A stretch of 64,000 bases of DNA, from NCBI GenBank assembly GCA_030674185.1, contig CM060305.1, positions 169,684,995 through 169,748,994 of the forward strand, read 5' to 3'. This document shows, one piece after another, positions 1 through 11,949 of this stretch. The position numbers were made by a program, and so were the translations under genes. The DNA is from Monoplex corrugatus (lineage: Eukaryota; Mollusca; Gastropoda; Littorinimorpha; Ranellidae). Positions within the stretch are counted from its first letter, which is position 1. Each line of letters opens with the position of its first letter. A model generated the notes under the pieces. That model was given only the letters and a program-made list of their open reading frames with translations. It was not told where the DNA came from and did not search any database.

Positions 1-518
1 CGGCAGAATCGGCCAAGCCAAAACAACATTCAAGAAGATGGAGAGCATTCTTACCAACAAATGCCTATCAATTAACATCAGGAAGAGAATTCTTGAATGT
101 TATATAGAACCAATACTGTTGTACGGATGCGAGGCGTGGACAGTCAACAAGCAAAGCCAGAACAAGATTGAGGTGGTTTCTAAGAAGGATGTTGAGAGTT
201 CCATGGACAGCAAAGAAAACAAATGAGACAGTCTTGACGGAGGCAGACACAAGTAGATCATTCATAAGGAAGATTAGGAAAAGACAGGCAACATTCATAG
301 GCCATTTTATGAGGAAAGGGGAATTGGAACAGCTGGTCACAACGGGAAAGCTGGAGGGAAAGAGAGCACAAGGCAGACCCAGGGAGAAGATGCTAGACGG
401 ACTTGCAGAGTGGCTGGGGACAAGGAGGGTGGAGGAGATGATTGAGGCAACAAGAAATAGAGACAGATGGAAGTCCATAATCGCCAACGCCATGCAGCAA
501 GATGATGATGATGATGAA
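1..518 (+). mobile_element. RTE-like non-LTR retrotransposon, 3' fragment (copy A)
   Basis: Translation gives the C-terminal part of an RTE-type reverse transcriptase (LLYGCEAWTV, then a GKLEGKRAQGRPREKMLDG block) and the DNA ends in a short (GAT)n tail, the usual 3' end of this clade. It aligns with the last ~530 bases of the copy at 53838-54948. Relative to that copy about 10 bases are missing near position 175, which shifts the frame, so it is dead. The left edge is cut by the window. It lies downstream of TEX2 exon 7 in this window, in antisense to TEX2. Confidence 0.9.
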
Positions 519-783
519 CCCTAGATCAAATGCCCATTCATGGCTGGGTGAACTGGAGGCTGCACACACTAGAGTTTTTCTCAAACCAGAATCAACCTAT
601 GCATTCAGACCGAAAAGTGGGTGCTCCATCTTTACATCCTAACCCTAACCCTCTTGTAACATAAACAATCATCTGAAAAATACACATGCTCTATTTCAAC
701 TAAGCTGGCCGGTCATATATGATTCTGCTATATCAGCAACAGGTTGCAATGTGACAGAGAACAGGTAGTGAAGTGACACTTAC

Positions 784-904
784 CTGAAATTCCAGCTCCA
801 GCTTCCGTTCAATCCAGTCAGTGATGTGAGTGATGGTCACAACTCGTTCTCCTACCTGAGGCTTGGCCACCAGCCATAACCGGGGAGGTCCACGAAAACC
901 ATAC
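784..904 (-). CDS. TEX2: TEX2 coding exon 7 (SMP domain, late part)
   Basis: Acceptor CATTGTAG and donor GTAAGTGTC bracket 121 bases that complete a split Trp codon and encode WYGFRGPPRLWLVAKPQVGE, then a TDWIERKLELEFQ helix. The exon ends in phase 0. The next exon is not in the window. Confidence 0.95.
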
Positions 905-3900
905 CTACAATGTCAATTCTTTTATTCTCAATTTCCTTGCATAAATTTTACTAATCTTAGAAAAATGAAATAAGAAAGGAAAGGAGAAAATGCATATTAA
1001 AAAAAAAGGATGAAAAGAAAAAGAAAAAAAACAAAACCGCCTACACATAAAAATGTCTCATCTGCAAATGTCTACCTTCTTTCCCAGCTACAAGCCCTCT
1101 GCCTATTTTCTAGGCTTTTCTAGGCACTCACTCTGTCACATCCACAAGCACAGCCTGTGCTTTAAATGAACAAAAAAACTGCCTTACAACATTACTAATT
1201 CAGCAAGATCCAACCAGCTTTCAGTTTCTGTCCTGACACTCCTGTAAAGCGTAACATTTGGCTGTCAGATGGGATCAGCTTTTGTACCACGGCTGCATTT
1301 TCCCAGCCATTCTGACACCCTTTAGTTGCGAGCCAGCATCGCCTGTGAGTGCTATTTCTAGCCAGGCATGGTCGACCAAAGTCTTATCTCTGCAGCGCGT
1401 CTTTGTGCTCAAGAAGCGGGATGGGTGAAAAGGGTGTGAGCAGTAGAAGGGAAGGGGAAAGATGCGCGCTATTAATAGCCGTCAGGGAAGAGCCAACTAA
1501 AGTATCTCAGATTTGTGCACCGTGGTACATGACTTTGGCCTGTGTTCATGTAGGGTGAGTACTTTTTCATAGATAGGATGTAATCTATATTTAACACAAC
1601 TGACAACCGCTTGTCACTCCTGTGCTCTTACTATTGCACTTGACTAAGGTCATGTGATATATACTAATGTATATGTTTGTTTATTTCATCTTTGGGGTAA
1701 ACAAAAACAAGTTAACATCATCATTAAATCTAGCATATATTTCTACAATGTTAATACTCCCATTCAGTACCCCCTTCCTCACATATCTATGATTTATTCA
1801 GATGATTTTTTTTCCACAAAGTAACTGTTGAGTAAAGTGAGGGAATGAACAGGTTTTAAAAAAAATGGCTGAGAGGGGAGACACTCACCACAGCCTGTCA
1901 GAAGGTGGAGGAGGAATGTTGATGGCCAACTTTCCCACCAAGTTCTTCACGCTGACTTGTAGCTGCAGTGGAGTATTGGATACATTTTCCATGGCCCGCT
2001 TGATGTACTTGTACTCTGTGGCCTGCTGGAAGTACTTGGATGAGGTCAGCTTATTCAGGTATTTCAACAGTTTTTTGCTGCCTCCACCACTGCAAGACAC
2101 CAGTCACAAAGTCTCTTTGTGCATACTAATAATGAAAGAAGTGAGTGAACTCAAATTGTGCATACTAATAATGAAAGATGTGAGTGAATTCAAATTGTGC
2201 ATGCTAATAATGAAAGTGATTGAATTCAAATTGTGCATGTTAATAATGAAAGAAGTGAGTGAATTCAAATTGTGCATGCTAATAATGAAAGAAGTGAGTG
2301 AATTCAAATTGTGCATGCTAATAATGAAAGAAGTGAGTGAATTCAAATTGTGCATGCTAATAATGAAAGTGATTGAATTCAAATTGTGCATACTAATAAT
2401 GAAAGAAGTGATTGAATTCAAATTGTGCATGCTAATAATGAAAGAAGTGAGTGAACTCAAATTGTGCATACTAATAATGAAAGAAGTGATTGAATTCAAA
2501 CTGTGCATGCTAATAATGAAAGAAGTGATTGAATTCAAATTGTGCATGCTAAAAATGAAAGAAATGAGTGAATTCAAATTGTGCATACTAATAATGAAAG
2601 AAGTGAGTGAATTCAAACACCTTGGCAATATTTCTAACAGAAGAATGAAGACTCAGTACAGAGATTGAAACCAGATCCCAGAAAGCAAACAGTATCAACT
2701 ATCAACCTGCCCACTCCTGAAACACACCAGCATCCTTACTGAAACAAAACACTCATCAGTTGTATTTTCATCCCCACCCTAACATAGCAGTGCCAGACCT
2801 GGACCTTGACCAAGTGCCCAGAGCACAAAACTACCACCTGTGATATGTGCTGTTTGACACCAGCTGTCACAAAACCACACACACTAACATGATCAAAAAC
2901 TTCAAGATCACAGAGATCATGGCAACAACATCAGTCCACCACCATATTCATCAACGGAAAATTAAAGATAATTATTCTATCAAGGTAATGAAAGCTTCAT
3001 GAGAAGGCAGAAAAATCTGTTGTGGCACCAAACAAATGACCTTAAAGGTGAAATTTTAAATTAATGTTATTTTTGAAGGTACGGTCAGAAAATGATCTTC
3101 ATGCTAATCTGAAATATTCCTTTTTTTTCCTTATTTTAGCTGGGCAAGAGAACACTCAAACTCTGTCTCATTATTGGTATATCTGCAACACCAAGCACTG
3201 TGCTAAAAAAGATCCCGACTGAACTTTGTTTTAGAAAAGGGCTTTTTGTATATTATATATCTCTTAATATCCGAAGGACCTTTAAGAGAAATAATATCTT
3301 ATTTTAACTGCAGTGACATAAACAAGAGACAGAGATCTATTTCAGAGAGTAAGATTCATTTGTTGCCATGGCTTAGCCACCATGAAATTCCAAAATATAT
3401 ATGTGGTTAAAATAGAGACAATCAATTTTTGCATTGGTGTGATCCTCTCAAAGGCTCATGGGCTGTTAATCTGTAAACACTAAAAGTCATCTGATTTGCC
3501 TTCTGTATGAAGACTGCTTTTTAACCCCTTGAGAGCCGGTTTTTTCACATCCAGTGTTTTCCATATGCCAGGGGAAAACGTTGCATCGCTACCATGTACA
3601 TTAAAACAACTGTTGCTTCCATATTTGTGGGAATCTATGCATGAAATTACACAGAATGGTGCATTAGGCATGACTAAATGTAATTTCAGATGATTTATGT
3701 AGTAATTTCTTGAAATTACTACAAATTTGTAATATTTTGTTGAAATTACTGTAAAAAACTCATAACCGCTCACGACAGAAACCCAAAAAAACATAGGAAA
3801 AAATAGAAGATATGACCCTCCTGAAGAAATCTAAAAGTATTCAGACTTTGGCTGACCTACTGACAGATCACTGACAGCTGAGCTGCAAAGAGCAGCTGTG

Positions 3901-6748
3901 TGCTAGTGCACTGAGTGGCTTGACCCCTGTCAAGTTGTCCACTGCCCACAAGCAGCAAGCCTCCCACACCCACCCCACTCCATCACCCTAGTCTTCCCCT
4001 TGCCACTTCTAACACTACTCACTGACAGTGTGGCTTATATAATTCTACAATGTGGGCCTGTCTGAAGGCTGAGAAGTGTTGGCTAGCTGCCAGTATTGCC
4101 TGTGGCCACAAACCCTTTGTGTCACATGATCGCAAAATCAATACTTTTTGGTGTTGGGTCTGTCTGGTGCATATTTCATACCAACAGCCAGTAACTACTG
4201 CTGTTTTCAACCTCTTCTTGTGGCAGAATTGTCTTCTGAATCATCCTACAGTCATTTATAAGTTCTTGACTCAACTGACATGCTTTCAAAGGCTGAAAAC
4301 ATGCAGCATTGCAAGACAGTCCTGGTGTCAGCATTTTGCTGAAAACCAATTTCTCTTTTCAGATAAATAAAACCAATATGGTGAGGGTTGCATAGGTCAA
4401 AAGTCATGTAAGGGAAGGGAAGCCAGTCACTTTCATGAACCCTCTCTGAGAATGACAAATTCAGTCAGCGCTTCTCTCCCATTTACATTAGGCTGAAATG
4501 TGCGTCAAACTACCTCTGTAAATTTCATGTATGTAGGCACTTCAGAAGGCTCTGAGAGCTCCGTAAATTTTACGTTGATGGCACTCAAGAGGTTAAGAGT
4601 ACTGTTTGCATCTTCTAGGAATGGAAAAATAAGCTTCAGATTTGTAACTGATTTTCACAGTACACTATCATGAACTCACCTCTCTTTCTCTTCTGGACCA
4701 GTCTCCTCAACTTCTTCATCAGTAGAGGACTCAGCACTGTCTTCTTCATCAGGGTCAGTCACTGGTGACCTGTGGAAATCATCATTATTACCTTTGCAGT
4801 ATCAAGAAAACTGTCAGATACTGTTCAAAGATTTTAGAACAAAGCAACAGCATTAGATCTTTGCAGTATATAAACAAAACGTTTGATATGTTAGTATCTT
4901 TTATAACAAACAAATGACAAGCACAAATACATTAAAAAATCTTGTGTAAAACAAAAATATACATAATATTTTCAAATCATGGTTATATGAGACCTTTCAA
5001 GACCTTGCCAGCACAGAAGATTTATGAGCAGGATAGTGATATTTGCCAGAACGATTTTGGATCATTTTTTCTATCACATAACAATCGTGATGTAGGACAT
5101 CGGGAGTCATCTGAATATTTGAAACACTGTCCCCGGCAATAAACTGAAAACTGAAATGATACACACTTGTCCACGACTTTTTGCAGATGAGTTATAAAAA
5201 GAGGCTGACTACCAGGGTTGACTACAAAGTAAGATAAATTAGAAAGCTTGTCATAGCCCCAAGACACTCTGCCTGCAAAAGTAAGAGGTAAGAATAACAA
5301 CAGCATGGAGGCAAAACAAAAACAAAATATACTGTGGACCTTTTTCTCCACAGAATGAATGGCAGATGTAAATACACAAATTGAAAAGAAAACACAAATC
5401 TCTGCAGAAATGAAAAGAAAAATCCCATTCATTTAACCTTATCCACAACCTATCCACCAACTGCAAAAACTTAATCCTTTGATTCCCTCACCCTATCCAC
5501 CAGCTTCCTGCAGGAAGCTGGTGGATAGGGTGAGGGAAATCAAAGGGTTAAGTTTTTGTTATGCTTGCATGGTTGGCAATGCAGCATGCTAGTGGACAGG
5601 GTACGGGAGTCAAAGGGTTAAACTGCTTTCCAGACATCAGAAGTCTTTTTTCTTCTTCTTCTTTTTGTGTTGTCTTCCTCAAAGGTGTCTGTTTCGTTTC
5701 ATTCTGTGTTTTAGTTCAGACAGTTTATCCGTCAAATAAAACTTATTAAACGGTCTATTTTATTTAATTTTGTCTCCTCGCTGTTGGTTCTCACCTTTGC
5801 AAGGGAAACCTTTCTTCTTGCCCTCTCTTGAGGCTATGATAATCTATCTATCATTCTATGTTTGCCTAATTTCTCATGAGAACTTTCAAACAAAGATCAG
5901 ACAGACAAACTGTGTATATATGCTAAGCGAGTGCAGCAGTTACAGAAAAACAACACATAATTCATCAAGGAAAAAAAGAATGGCTTTAATTAAATGTGAG
6001 TAACATAATTAAACTGAGGTGGCTTAATTCTAGAAAAGTGAAATAATAAACTGAAACTGAAACAATCAAAAGCGGATGCGAGGCAGCCAGCATGACATCT
6101 GTTCCTGATACTGCGAAAAAAAAACGAATAAATTATTCAGCGTGTTTTTGCAGCAAATTACATATTTTTTTCTTGTAAACCGTAAATGTTGGTCTTGAAT
6201 AAACTTATGTAACTTTTATAAAATTCTTTTTTACTGAATATGATGATGGACTCTCCCTCTAGTCTGACAGAAGAGTACGCATACTGGTTTTCAGCACCTG
6301 ATATAGCTCTATGTATGAAATAGAAGACCAATGTTAAAGGCACAAAGAGAGCACCCCACTGTTCATGATTATAGCATGTTATGGCTGAGCAGCATAGCAC
6401 CCCACTGTTCTGATTTGTATGTATGGCTGAGCAGCATAGTGACTTTTCTACAGTTTGGAGACAGCATGAAGTCCTCTCTCTTATCTACTGATGCTAATAA
6501 TTCTAAAAGTACAGTAAAGCAATCTGCTAAATAGCTGATATATTTACAGGATAAATACGACCTATTTCAGTAATATATGTGCATCACTACTATACATGAG
6601 AAAAATCAATTCAAACATATGATCTGAACAGATTACAGTCCTGCACGCACACACACAACACACACACACACACACAACACACACACACACACCACACACA
6701 CACAACACACACAAACACACACACACACACACACATAACACACACACA

Positions 6749-6803
<55 letters not shown>

Positions 6804-7315
6804 CAACACACACACACACACACACACACATCACACACACATAACACACATGCAGCAAAAAAAGATGCTGACCTGTCTGATTTTTCCTCAGCAGCAGATT
6901 GAGATTGCTCTGGGTTATTGCGCTTTAATTTCATGAGGTTGACTTTGGTTTCGATTGTCATTGTAAAACCTCCACTGTAGGAGACATCCAACTCCACCCA
7001 GAATCCTTGCTCATCAAGATAGGGGTTAGCAGCTCGTCGAATTACAGGCATCTCTTTGCCCAAGTCTATGGCTGTGACTTGAAGTTCTTCTATAAAGTAT
7101 GGCACCTAGCAAAAATACAGCAAGGTATATTTCAGCTTCATATTAAGAAATTATTTTTATAATTTTACACAGACATACATACACACACACATATATACAT
7201 ACATGTATATATACACACACACATGCACACAACACACACATGATGTACGTGTGCATACACCACACACATACATGCGTGTGAATTCTCTCTCTCTCACACC
7301 CACATGCATGAAGAG

Positions 7316-7406
<91 letters not shown>

Positions 7407-10400
7407 GAGCAAGGTAGATATTTACAGAAACTCACTATTCAACCCCATATCTTTAAATACACTTTCCTATTCCTAAACAGCAGTTTTCCTTTCCACTTGA
7501 TATTACAAGAATAAATATGCAAATCAGAAAGTGAAATACATGCATATAATTATAAGCTGTGAAGTTACAAAGATTACATGTACATTAAGCGTCATATTTT
7601 GCATCTTTCCAAGCTATGTTTACTCTTCAAAAAAATGTGTATATCATGTTGTAACAAATCCCCAGCTCCGCATTCATAATGCATAAACTGATGTCAGCAT
7701 GTTTAGGCTGCCTACCCTTCAACTCACATGAATTTTGCTGAGTTTCCTCTGCAATTTGTCTTTGACTTTGTCAGCCCACCAGGAATCGCGCAGAAAGTCA
7801 AAGAAGCAGCGACCGATAAGGGCATTGAGCCAGTGCAGCTGACTGTCACAAATGATGGAGCCAGTAAACGGCATTCGCGGTGTGGCACCAGCTTCCTTGT
7901 TGTTCTTTGAAGGGCTTAGGAGACGAGTGAATGTGGCAGCTGGCATGAGATGACCCATGTAACGGGTGAATTCCAAAACTGGATCCATGGTTTCCATCTA
8001 TATAAGTACACAGACAATCTTAAAAGTCATCTGTCTTACTTTCAGGATCTATTCTATCTATAAAATTACACATGCATAATATATGCTATCAGTCTTATTC
8101 TTAGAGTCTACTGTTAGGAACTATTGTTTCCATAACTGTACACAAACACATATATACATACATACTTAAGATTGATTGTTTCCATCTATGTACACATACA
8201 AACATATACATGCCATCAATTTTTCTCTTAGGATCTACTCCATTTATAAAAGTACACAAACAAACATACACATCACCAGTCTTACTCTTAGGATCTGTTG
8301 CTTTCATCTATGTACAAGCACAACCACACATTCATCAGTCTTATTCTTAGGATGTATTCTTTCTATGTATGTACATGCACAAATATTCATGTCACCAATC
8401 TTATTCATTGGATCTATTCTTTCTATCTATGTACTCTTAGGTTCTACTGTTTCCATCTATGTGCACAAAACAAGCAGATATGTTATATATAAGTCCTAAT
8501 TCTTTAATTGTCCATCTACAGGCAAAACAAGTGGAGTACACAAAATTATTTTACCTCAGTAATGTTAATAAAGAACACATAAAATGTACTTCATAAAATA
8601 TGTAAATTAAATAAACTTTAAACTAAATGCTTATCATTTCTAATACACAAAATCTTATGAATATAAACAAACAACAGATTCACATACACCAACAAATTTC
8701 TTATTATTAAGGGAGACATGGGGATTTGGAGGGTCACTTGTCCAGCCCTGCAACAAACTGATCAGAGGGCTTAACTGGTGATTTCTCTGTACTAAGATCA
8801 AAGCAGGCATTGCTGATCTATATGTTCCATTGATGTGACTAGACAGTTGTGCAATCTTTCCTGATGAGTGGCTTTATTGCAACTTGAGAACAGGAATGAG
8901 GGATGGAAAATGCAAATATGCATTAAATTTCCCTTTAAAACAAAAATGCTTAGTATGTCCATTAACTGATAATTGATTTTCCACATATCAATAGATGAAT
9001 GCATAACCAACATATAACAATAAATTAATACAAACTTCAGTGGCACTGCTTTCAGCAGAATCTGATGCTGTAGATGACTGGGAATCAGTAGAGTTGTGTC
9101 GCTGCAACAGCAGGCCCTCAGAACCAACCCTTCTGTGGTAGGACTGTCGGTGACGTTCAATGGCTCTGCGCATTTCCAGAATGGCATTAGCAAGTGGCTT
9201 TTCCTGAGTGGCAGCATGAAAACGATGGAACCATTCCTCCTTCTCTCTGCCTGTGCGTGCAAATAGGAATAGCACACTGGTGTCGTACTTTTCCTCATGG
9301 GACAAGTTACATCTACTCTCATGACTGGAACCTTCACTGTGTGCTGAGTCCACAGATGTGGTACCTGGTTCAGCCAGAGCAATACAAATAGGATATTTCT
9401 TGCTCCACATTCGCTTTCTGACAAGTCCTGGTGGAATAAGAGACACACGACCCCCCTTCAGCTCAAAGTTCCTCTCAAGAATAAACTGAGAAGAGGTTAA
9501 GCTTTCGTCATGCATAGCTCGCCTGGAAATAGGGATTTTGGGTCGCTGCAATTTCAGTTTTGTTCCCTCTAGTGTGGTGAAGACACTGAAGGTGTCATTG
9601 ATGTGGTACTCATCTGGGCTGTAGCAGGAGATCTCATTCATCCATCCCTGGGAAACACAAAAACAAATTGCTCAAATGAAGACTGAAGGAATACAGTTAC
9701 AGCTTTTTTGTTTTTATGTTACAAACAGAACAGGACAACAAGAGTTTCCACAGGTATTGCATGAACACATAGAGAGTACAGAGGAGTCTTGTTACGTCTG
9801 TGCTATATACTAAGAGGTTTCAGCATTCGAGCATGCTGAATGGCAAACCATGAACAATAAATACAGCATGTCCAATAGTGCAATTTTTTTGTTGTAGTAG
9901 TTTTTAATCTTCCTTTTTTGCATACTACATCCACACACTCAACTCATTATTTCCTCCTCTTCACAGCCAAACTGTAGGTGAAATCATTACAAATATTCAA
10001 TATGATATCAACTTAAAAATGTCAGTTTTCTAACGGTTTCACAATCTGCCTTTGATTGAGAAAACTATCTACAAAATTTTGGTGAAAAAACAAACAAACA
10101 TGCAAACGCTTATGTTTATGCATGTATCAAATGTGTTGTTTGTTCTCCTCTAGGTGCATACATATCTAAATTTGTGAACACTTACAGTTGTTTTGATTAA
10201 AAGCATGAGAAATGCCCAGCAGTATTACTTATAAGCACGATGTATTTATGCAAAATGACAGGTGTGACAGTCAAGTACTCATGATACTAGACTTTCAATG
10301 GTAAGATCTGAGTTTGACCCTACCTAGGTAGCATCTGCATAAATATTTTTCCAATCTCTCGAACAACATATGTGCCTGAATCCCCTTCATGAGTTTACAA

Positions 10401-11942
10401 AGTAGAACATCAAACATGCGCGTCAAAGATCCTGCAAGCAGTGTTAGTGTTCATTGGCTTATGGAAACATGAACACATAAGCATGCATACTAAATGAAGA
10501 CAGCATATGTAGATTGTGTAGCAAGATAAAGCCTGCACAGTGCTGGCCAAGAAAATCTGTACACACATCCAAGAAAACATTGCTTGGAAGAAGGAAGAGA
10601 AAAAAGCAAAAAATGAGAGTATCCCACTGCATCATCTAATGCATTGTGCCCACTGATGAATTAAGACATTTCACTTCTAAACTTGGCCAGCCAAAACAAT
10701 TAAAACAATTTTACACATTCTGTCGCTTACCTTATAAATGCCATCTAGCAAAATGGCTTCCTTCATCTCTGGGATTTCCATTGGTGGTAGATCCTCTAAA
10801 GGAATCAATGCGGGAGGTTCTTTGACCCTAGCTGGTTGCATGATATAGCTGTACAAGGTCAAGGTCAGTGATGTCAGCATACATCCCATGATCAGGCCTG
10901 ACATGTAGGAAGGGATGGGAAAGAGAGAGCACACACAAAGACTAATCATCAACAGAACCACTTGCTGTCGCTGTGACAAACGACCACCAAGGCTGACAAA
11001 GTACCACCATGACTTCGATTTCTGTAATGATGAATGCCCATCATCCTGAGCTGAAACATGGCACTTTTGATCAGATTTCTCATGAATGTCTTGCTGAACA
11101 TTTTCTTTCTCTGAATGAAGAGTACCAGTAACTGATGATGCACTATAGGGCAGAAATGTTTTTGGACAATCTTTTTGTACTGTTGGTTTGGAACGACAGC
11201 GGATGGTGGTTTCAGTGTCTAGTTTCTTTGGTGATTCTTGCTTGACACGTTCATCAACAATGAGTATGTTTTCCTCACCACTAACTTTGTCTGTGATCAA
11301 ACTGAGTTGCAGTGGCTGAGGAAGTGTATCATCTGTTGGCTCCTCTTTGTCTTCACTTCTGGCTCTTGTTCTAGTGGATATGTTTGTTGGTCTAATATGA
11401 GGATCTGTACGAGACTTCTGGAGTTTTGTTGCTGATGTTTTGGAGTGCTGTTTTTTATTGCTCTCGGTGGGTGTGGTGTCCAATTTCTTGCCGGGTGATC
11501 CAGAGAGAAGATTTTCTTTGTCAGATGGTGAAGAGTCACTGGAAAAATCTTCAATTGTTTTGGTGATCTTCTCCTGTATTCTTCCCTTCAATCCGGATAA
11601 CAGCTCCTTATATTCATGCATTGTCTTGTTACCTTTTTTTGGTGGCAAAGATGTAGTTTCATCCTCTTTTTGGGCTGAACCTGACTTCAAAATTGTAGAT
11701 GCTGAAATCAGGGGACTGTGTGGTTCACTATTCCCTTGGCCCACCCTTGCTGCTGCCAAAGAAGGGGTTGTGTGTTGTTGGTGCAGCTGATTGCTGTACT
11801 TGTCTGTGATAATGAGATCTTCCTCTTCCTCTTCATCCCCCTTTTCCAGTTTCTTGAAACTCATTCCTCCAAGTAACAGACCTCCTCGAGGGAGAGGAGG
11901 CCTTTCAGGAGGCTTTGGTTTGTGTTTAGAAGCTGTACTCAT
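784..11942 (-). CDS. TEX2: TEX2-like SMP-domain ER protein, gene model from 7 exons (3' end outside window)
   Basis: Exons 10731-11942, 9036-9647, 7728-7997, 6873-7105, 4680-4769, 1889-2089 and 784-904 join in phase to about 913 residues. Order seen: a long charged, serine-rich N-terminus (basic/proline start, acidic EEEEED run); a hydrophobic hairpin at about residues 325-370; a PH-like region (WMNEISCYSPDEYH to REKEEWFHRFHAA); then an SMP lipid-binding domain (LHWLNALIGRCFFDFLRD, TLxVNIPPPP-type segment, TDWIERKLELEFQ). Known for the family: TEX2 is an ER-anchored relative of yeast Nvj2, and SMP domains carry lipids at membrane contact sites. The last coding part after ELEFQ is beyond the left edge. 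Human TEX2 is roughly 1.1 thousand residues, so most of the protein is here. It is transcribed divergently from ERN1. Confidence 0.96.
905..1287. other. TEX2 intron 6, no gene seen
   Basis: A/T-rich intron sequence with A-runs near 1000-1030. I see no coding or repeat signal apart from the MITE that follows at 1288. Confidence 0.6.
1288..1524 (+). mobile_element. CACGG-ended MITE, copy 1 (4-bp target duplication GTAC)
   Basis: Starts CACGGCTGCA and ends TGCACCGTG, giving short terminal inverted repeats, and is flanked by GTAC at 1284-1287 and 1525-1528. Three further copies at 41070, 51505 and 56172 share the interior (TTTTCCCAGCC, TAGCCAGGCA, GCTATTAATAGC) and each has its own 4-bp duplication. 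It is non-autonomous: internal reading frames are conserved only because the copies are alike. Termini and duplication length would suit a Chapaev-type (CMC) element, but I cannot prove the superfamily. Confidence 0.88.
1889..2089 (-). CDS. TEX2: TEX2 coding exon 6 (SMP domain, core)
   Basis: Acceptor GTGTCTTGCAG, donor GTGAGTGTC. Encodes KKLLKYLNKLTSSKYFQQAT through LAINIPPPPSDRL and the first two bases of Trp. The NIPPPPSDRLW stretch is the clearest TEX2 signature in the window. A tandem array begins 30 bases upstream of its acceptor. Confidence 0.96.
2117..2620. repeat. ~39-bp minisatellite in TEX2 intron 5
   Basis: About 13 near-identical units (core GAATTCAAATTGTGCATGCT, AATAATGAAAGAAGTGAGT). 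Most are 39 bp, with some 33-bp variants lacking six bases (AATGAAAGTGATTG). Unit lengths are multiples of three, so both strands show long open frames that are not genes. The array stops ~30 bases upstream of the TEX2 exon 6 acceptor. Confidence 0.97.
2640..3520. other. TEX2 intron 5, no gene seen
   Basis: Unique-looking A/T-rich intron sequence. No supported exon, RNA gene or recognisable repeat. Confidence 0.5.
3521..4596. mobile_element. TTAA-flanked piggyBac-like element remnant (~1.07 kb)
   Basis: TTAA at 3521-3524 is followed by CCCCTTGAGAGCC, and the right end reads GGCACTCAAGAGG before TTAA at 4593-4596. The ends are inverted repeats with two mismatches, and TTAA duplication is the piggyBac hallmark. 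No transposase frame survives. It sits inside TEX2 intron 5. Family placement is inferred from termini only. Confidence 0.65.
4680..4769 (-). CDS. TEX2: TEX2 coding exon 5 (acidic linker)
   Basis: Acceptor GATTTCCACAG, donor GTGAGTTC. The 90-base exon encodes an acidic stretch (SPVTDPDEEDSAESSTDEE, then VEETGPEEKE) and keeps the phase between exons 4 and 6. It is assigned by splice signals and phase, because the linker is poorly conserved in the family. Confidence 0.88.
4797..5432. other. TEX2 intron 4, no gene seen
   Basis: A/T-rich intron sequence with no supported feature. A short open frame on the minus strand at 5022-5432 has no recognisable domain. Confidence 0.5.
5433..5622. mobile_element. 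TTAA-flanked palindromic MITE, copy 1
   Basis: Flanked by TTAA at 5433-5436 and 5619-5622. The right terminus is GGGAGTCAAAGGG; the left terminus is eroded. Contains a long near-perfect palindrome centred at 5510/5511 on CTGCAG, with one extra A in the right arm. The same element occurs at 15655, 45691 and 58375. Confidence 0.85.
5630..6640. other. TEX2 intron 4, no gene seen
   Basis: Intron sequence. A short direct duplication (CAGCATAGCACCCCACTG versus GAGAGCACCCCACTG context) lies near 6350-6440. Nothing else is supported. Confidence 0.45.
6647..6847. repeat. (CA)n microsatellite with AACAC interruptions
   Basis: About 200 bases of CA dinucleotides on +, broken by regular extra A or C bases. 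It lies only ~25 bases from the TEX2 exon 4 donor at 6873. Reading frames across it (Cys/Val runs) are artefacts. Confidence 0.98.
6873..7105 (-). CDS. TEX2: TEX2 coding exon 4 (SMP domain, early part)
   Basis: Acceptor TTTTTGCTAG, donor GTCAGC. Encodes VPYFIEELQVTAIDLGKEMP, VIRRAANPYLDEQGFWVELD, YSGGFTMTIETKVNLMKL and an acidic tail. This matches the SMP-domain beta region of TEX2. Confidence 0.95.
7162..7404. repeat. Compound (CA)n/(TA)n microsatellite
   Basis: Imperfect CA/TA repeats at 7162-7310 followed by a pure (CA)n tract at about 7317-7403, within TEX2 intron 3. Confidence 0.97.
7728..7997 (-). CDS. TEX2: TEX2 coding exon 3 (SMP domain start)
   Basis: Acceptor CTTATATAG, donor GTGAGTTG, phase 0 at both ends. 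Encodes DPVLEFTRYMGHLMPAATFT, then CDSQLHWLNALIGRCFFDFL and WWADKVKDKLQRKLSKIH. The LHWLNALIGRxFFDFL motif marks the start of the SMP fold. Confidence 0.96.
8020..8480. repeat. Degenerate ~55-60-bp tandem repeat in TEX2 intron 2
   Basis: Seven or eight diverged units built on CTTAGGATCTATTCTTTC, followed by TATCTATGTACA and a CA-rich stretch. Old and poorly conserved. Confidence 0.8.
8481..9035. other. TEX2 intron 2, no gene seen
   Basis: A/T-rich intron sequence without a supported feature. Confidence 0.5.
9036..9647 (-). CDS. TEX2: TEX2 coding exon 2 (PH-like domain)
   Basis: Acceptor GTTTCCCAG. The donor is GAA before GTTTGT, weak but the only one that keeps phase 0 with exon 3. Encodes GWMNEISCYSPDEYHINDTF, a Lys/Arg-rich RRAMHDESLT block, RKRMWSKKYPICIALAEPG and SVLFLFARTGREKEEWFHRF, then a Ser-rich tail. 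The pattern is that of the PH-like region of TEX2. Confidence 0.95.
9648..10266. other. TEX2 intron 1, no gene seen
   Basis: Intron sequence without a supported feature. Confidence 0.5.
10267..10560. mobile_element. Diverged tRNA-SINE-like dispersed repeat
   Basis: Contains a B-box-like GAGTTTGACCC and a block (AAAGATCCTGCAAGCAGTG, TTGGCTTATGGAAACATGA) that recurs in diverged form near 20100-20180 and 25860-25900. It is old and its edges are unclear. Confidence 0.45.
10731..11942 (-). CDS. TEX2: TEX2 coding exon 1 (N-terminal region and membrane hairpin)
   Basis: 404 codons from the first ATG after acceptor GATTTCAG (11949), ending at donor GTAAGCG. The N-terminus MSTASKHKPKPPERPPLPRG, an EEEEED run and Ser/Thr-rich charged sequence look disordered. 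Near the end is the hydrophobic pair VVLLMISLCVCSLF and MSGLIMGCMLTSLTLTL, a likely ER membrane hairpin. The acceptor six bases upstream of ATG shows that at least one non-coding exon lies further upstream. Confidence 0.93.
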
Positions 11943-11949
11943 GTTTATC

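Noticed and set aside
640..656. Interstitial telomeric repeat (CCTAACCCTAACCCTC)
   Set aside because: Only about two and a half units; expected by chance or from old repeats.
2104..2628. 174- and 267-codon repetitive frames on both strands
   Set aside because: Unit lengths of 39 and 33 bp are multiples of three, which keeps frames open. It is an intronic minisatellite.
6562..7435. Cys/Val- and Thr/His-rich open frames
   Set aside because: Translations of CA/GT microsatellites.
8988..9035. Extension of TEX2 exon 2 past 9036 (EVCINLLLY...)
   Set aside because: Reading through runs into intron sequence; splicing at GAA/GTTTGT restores phase with the SMP exon at 7997.
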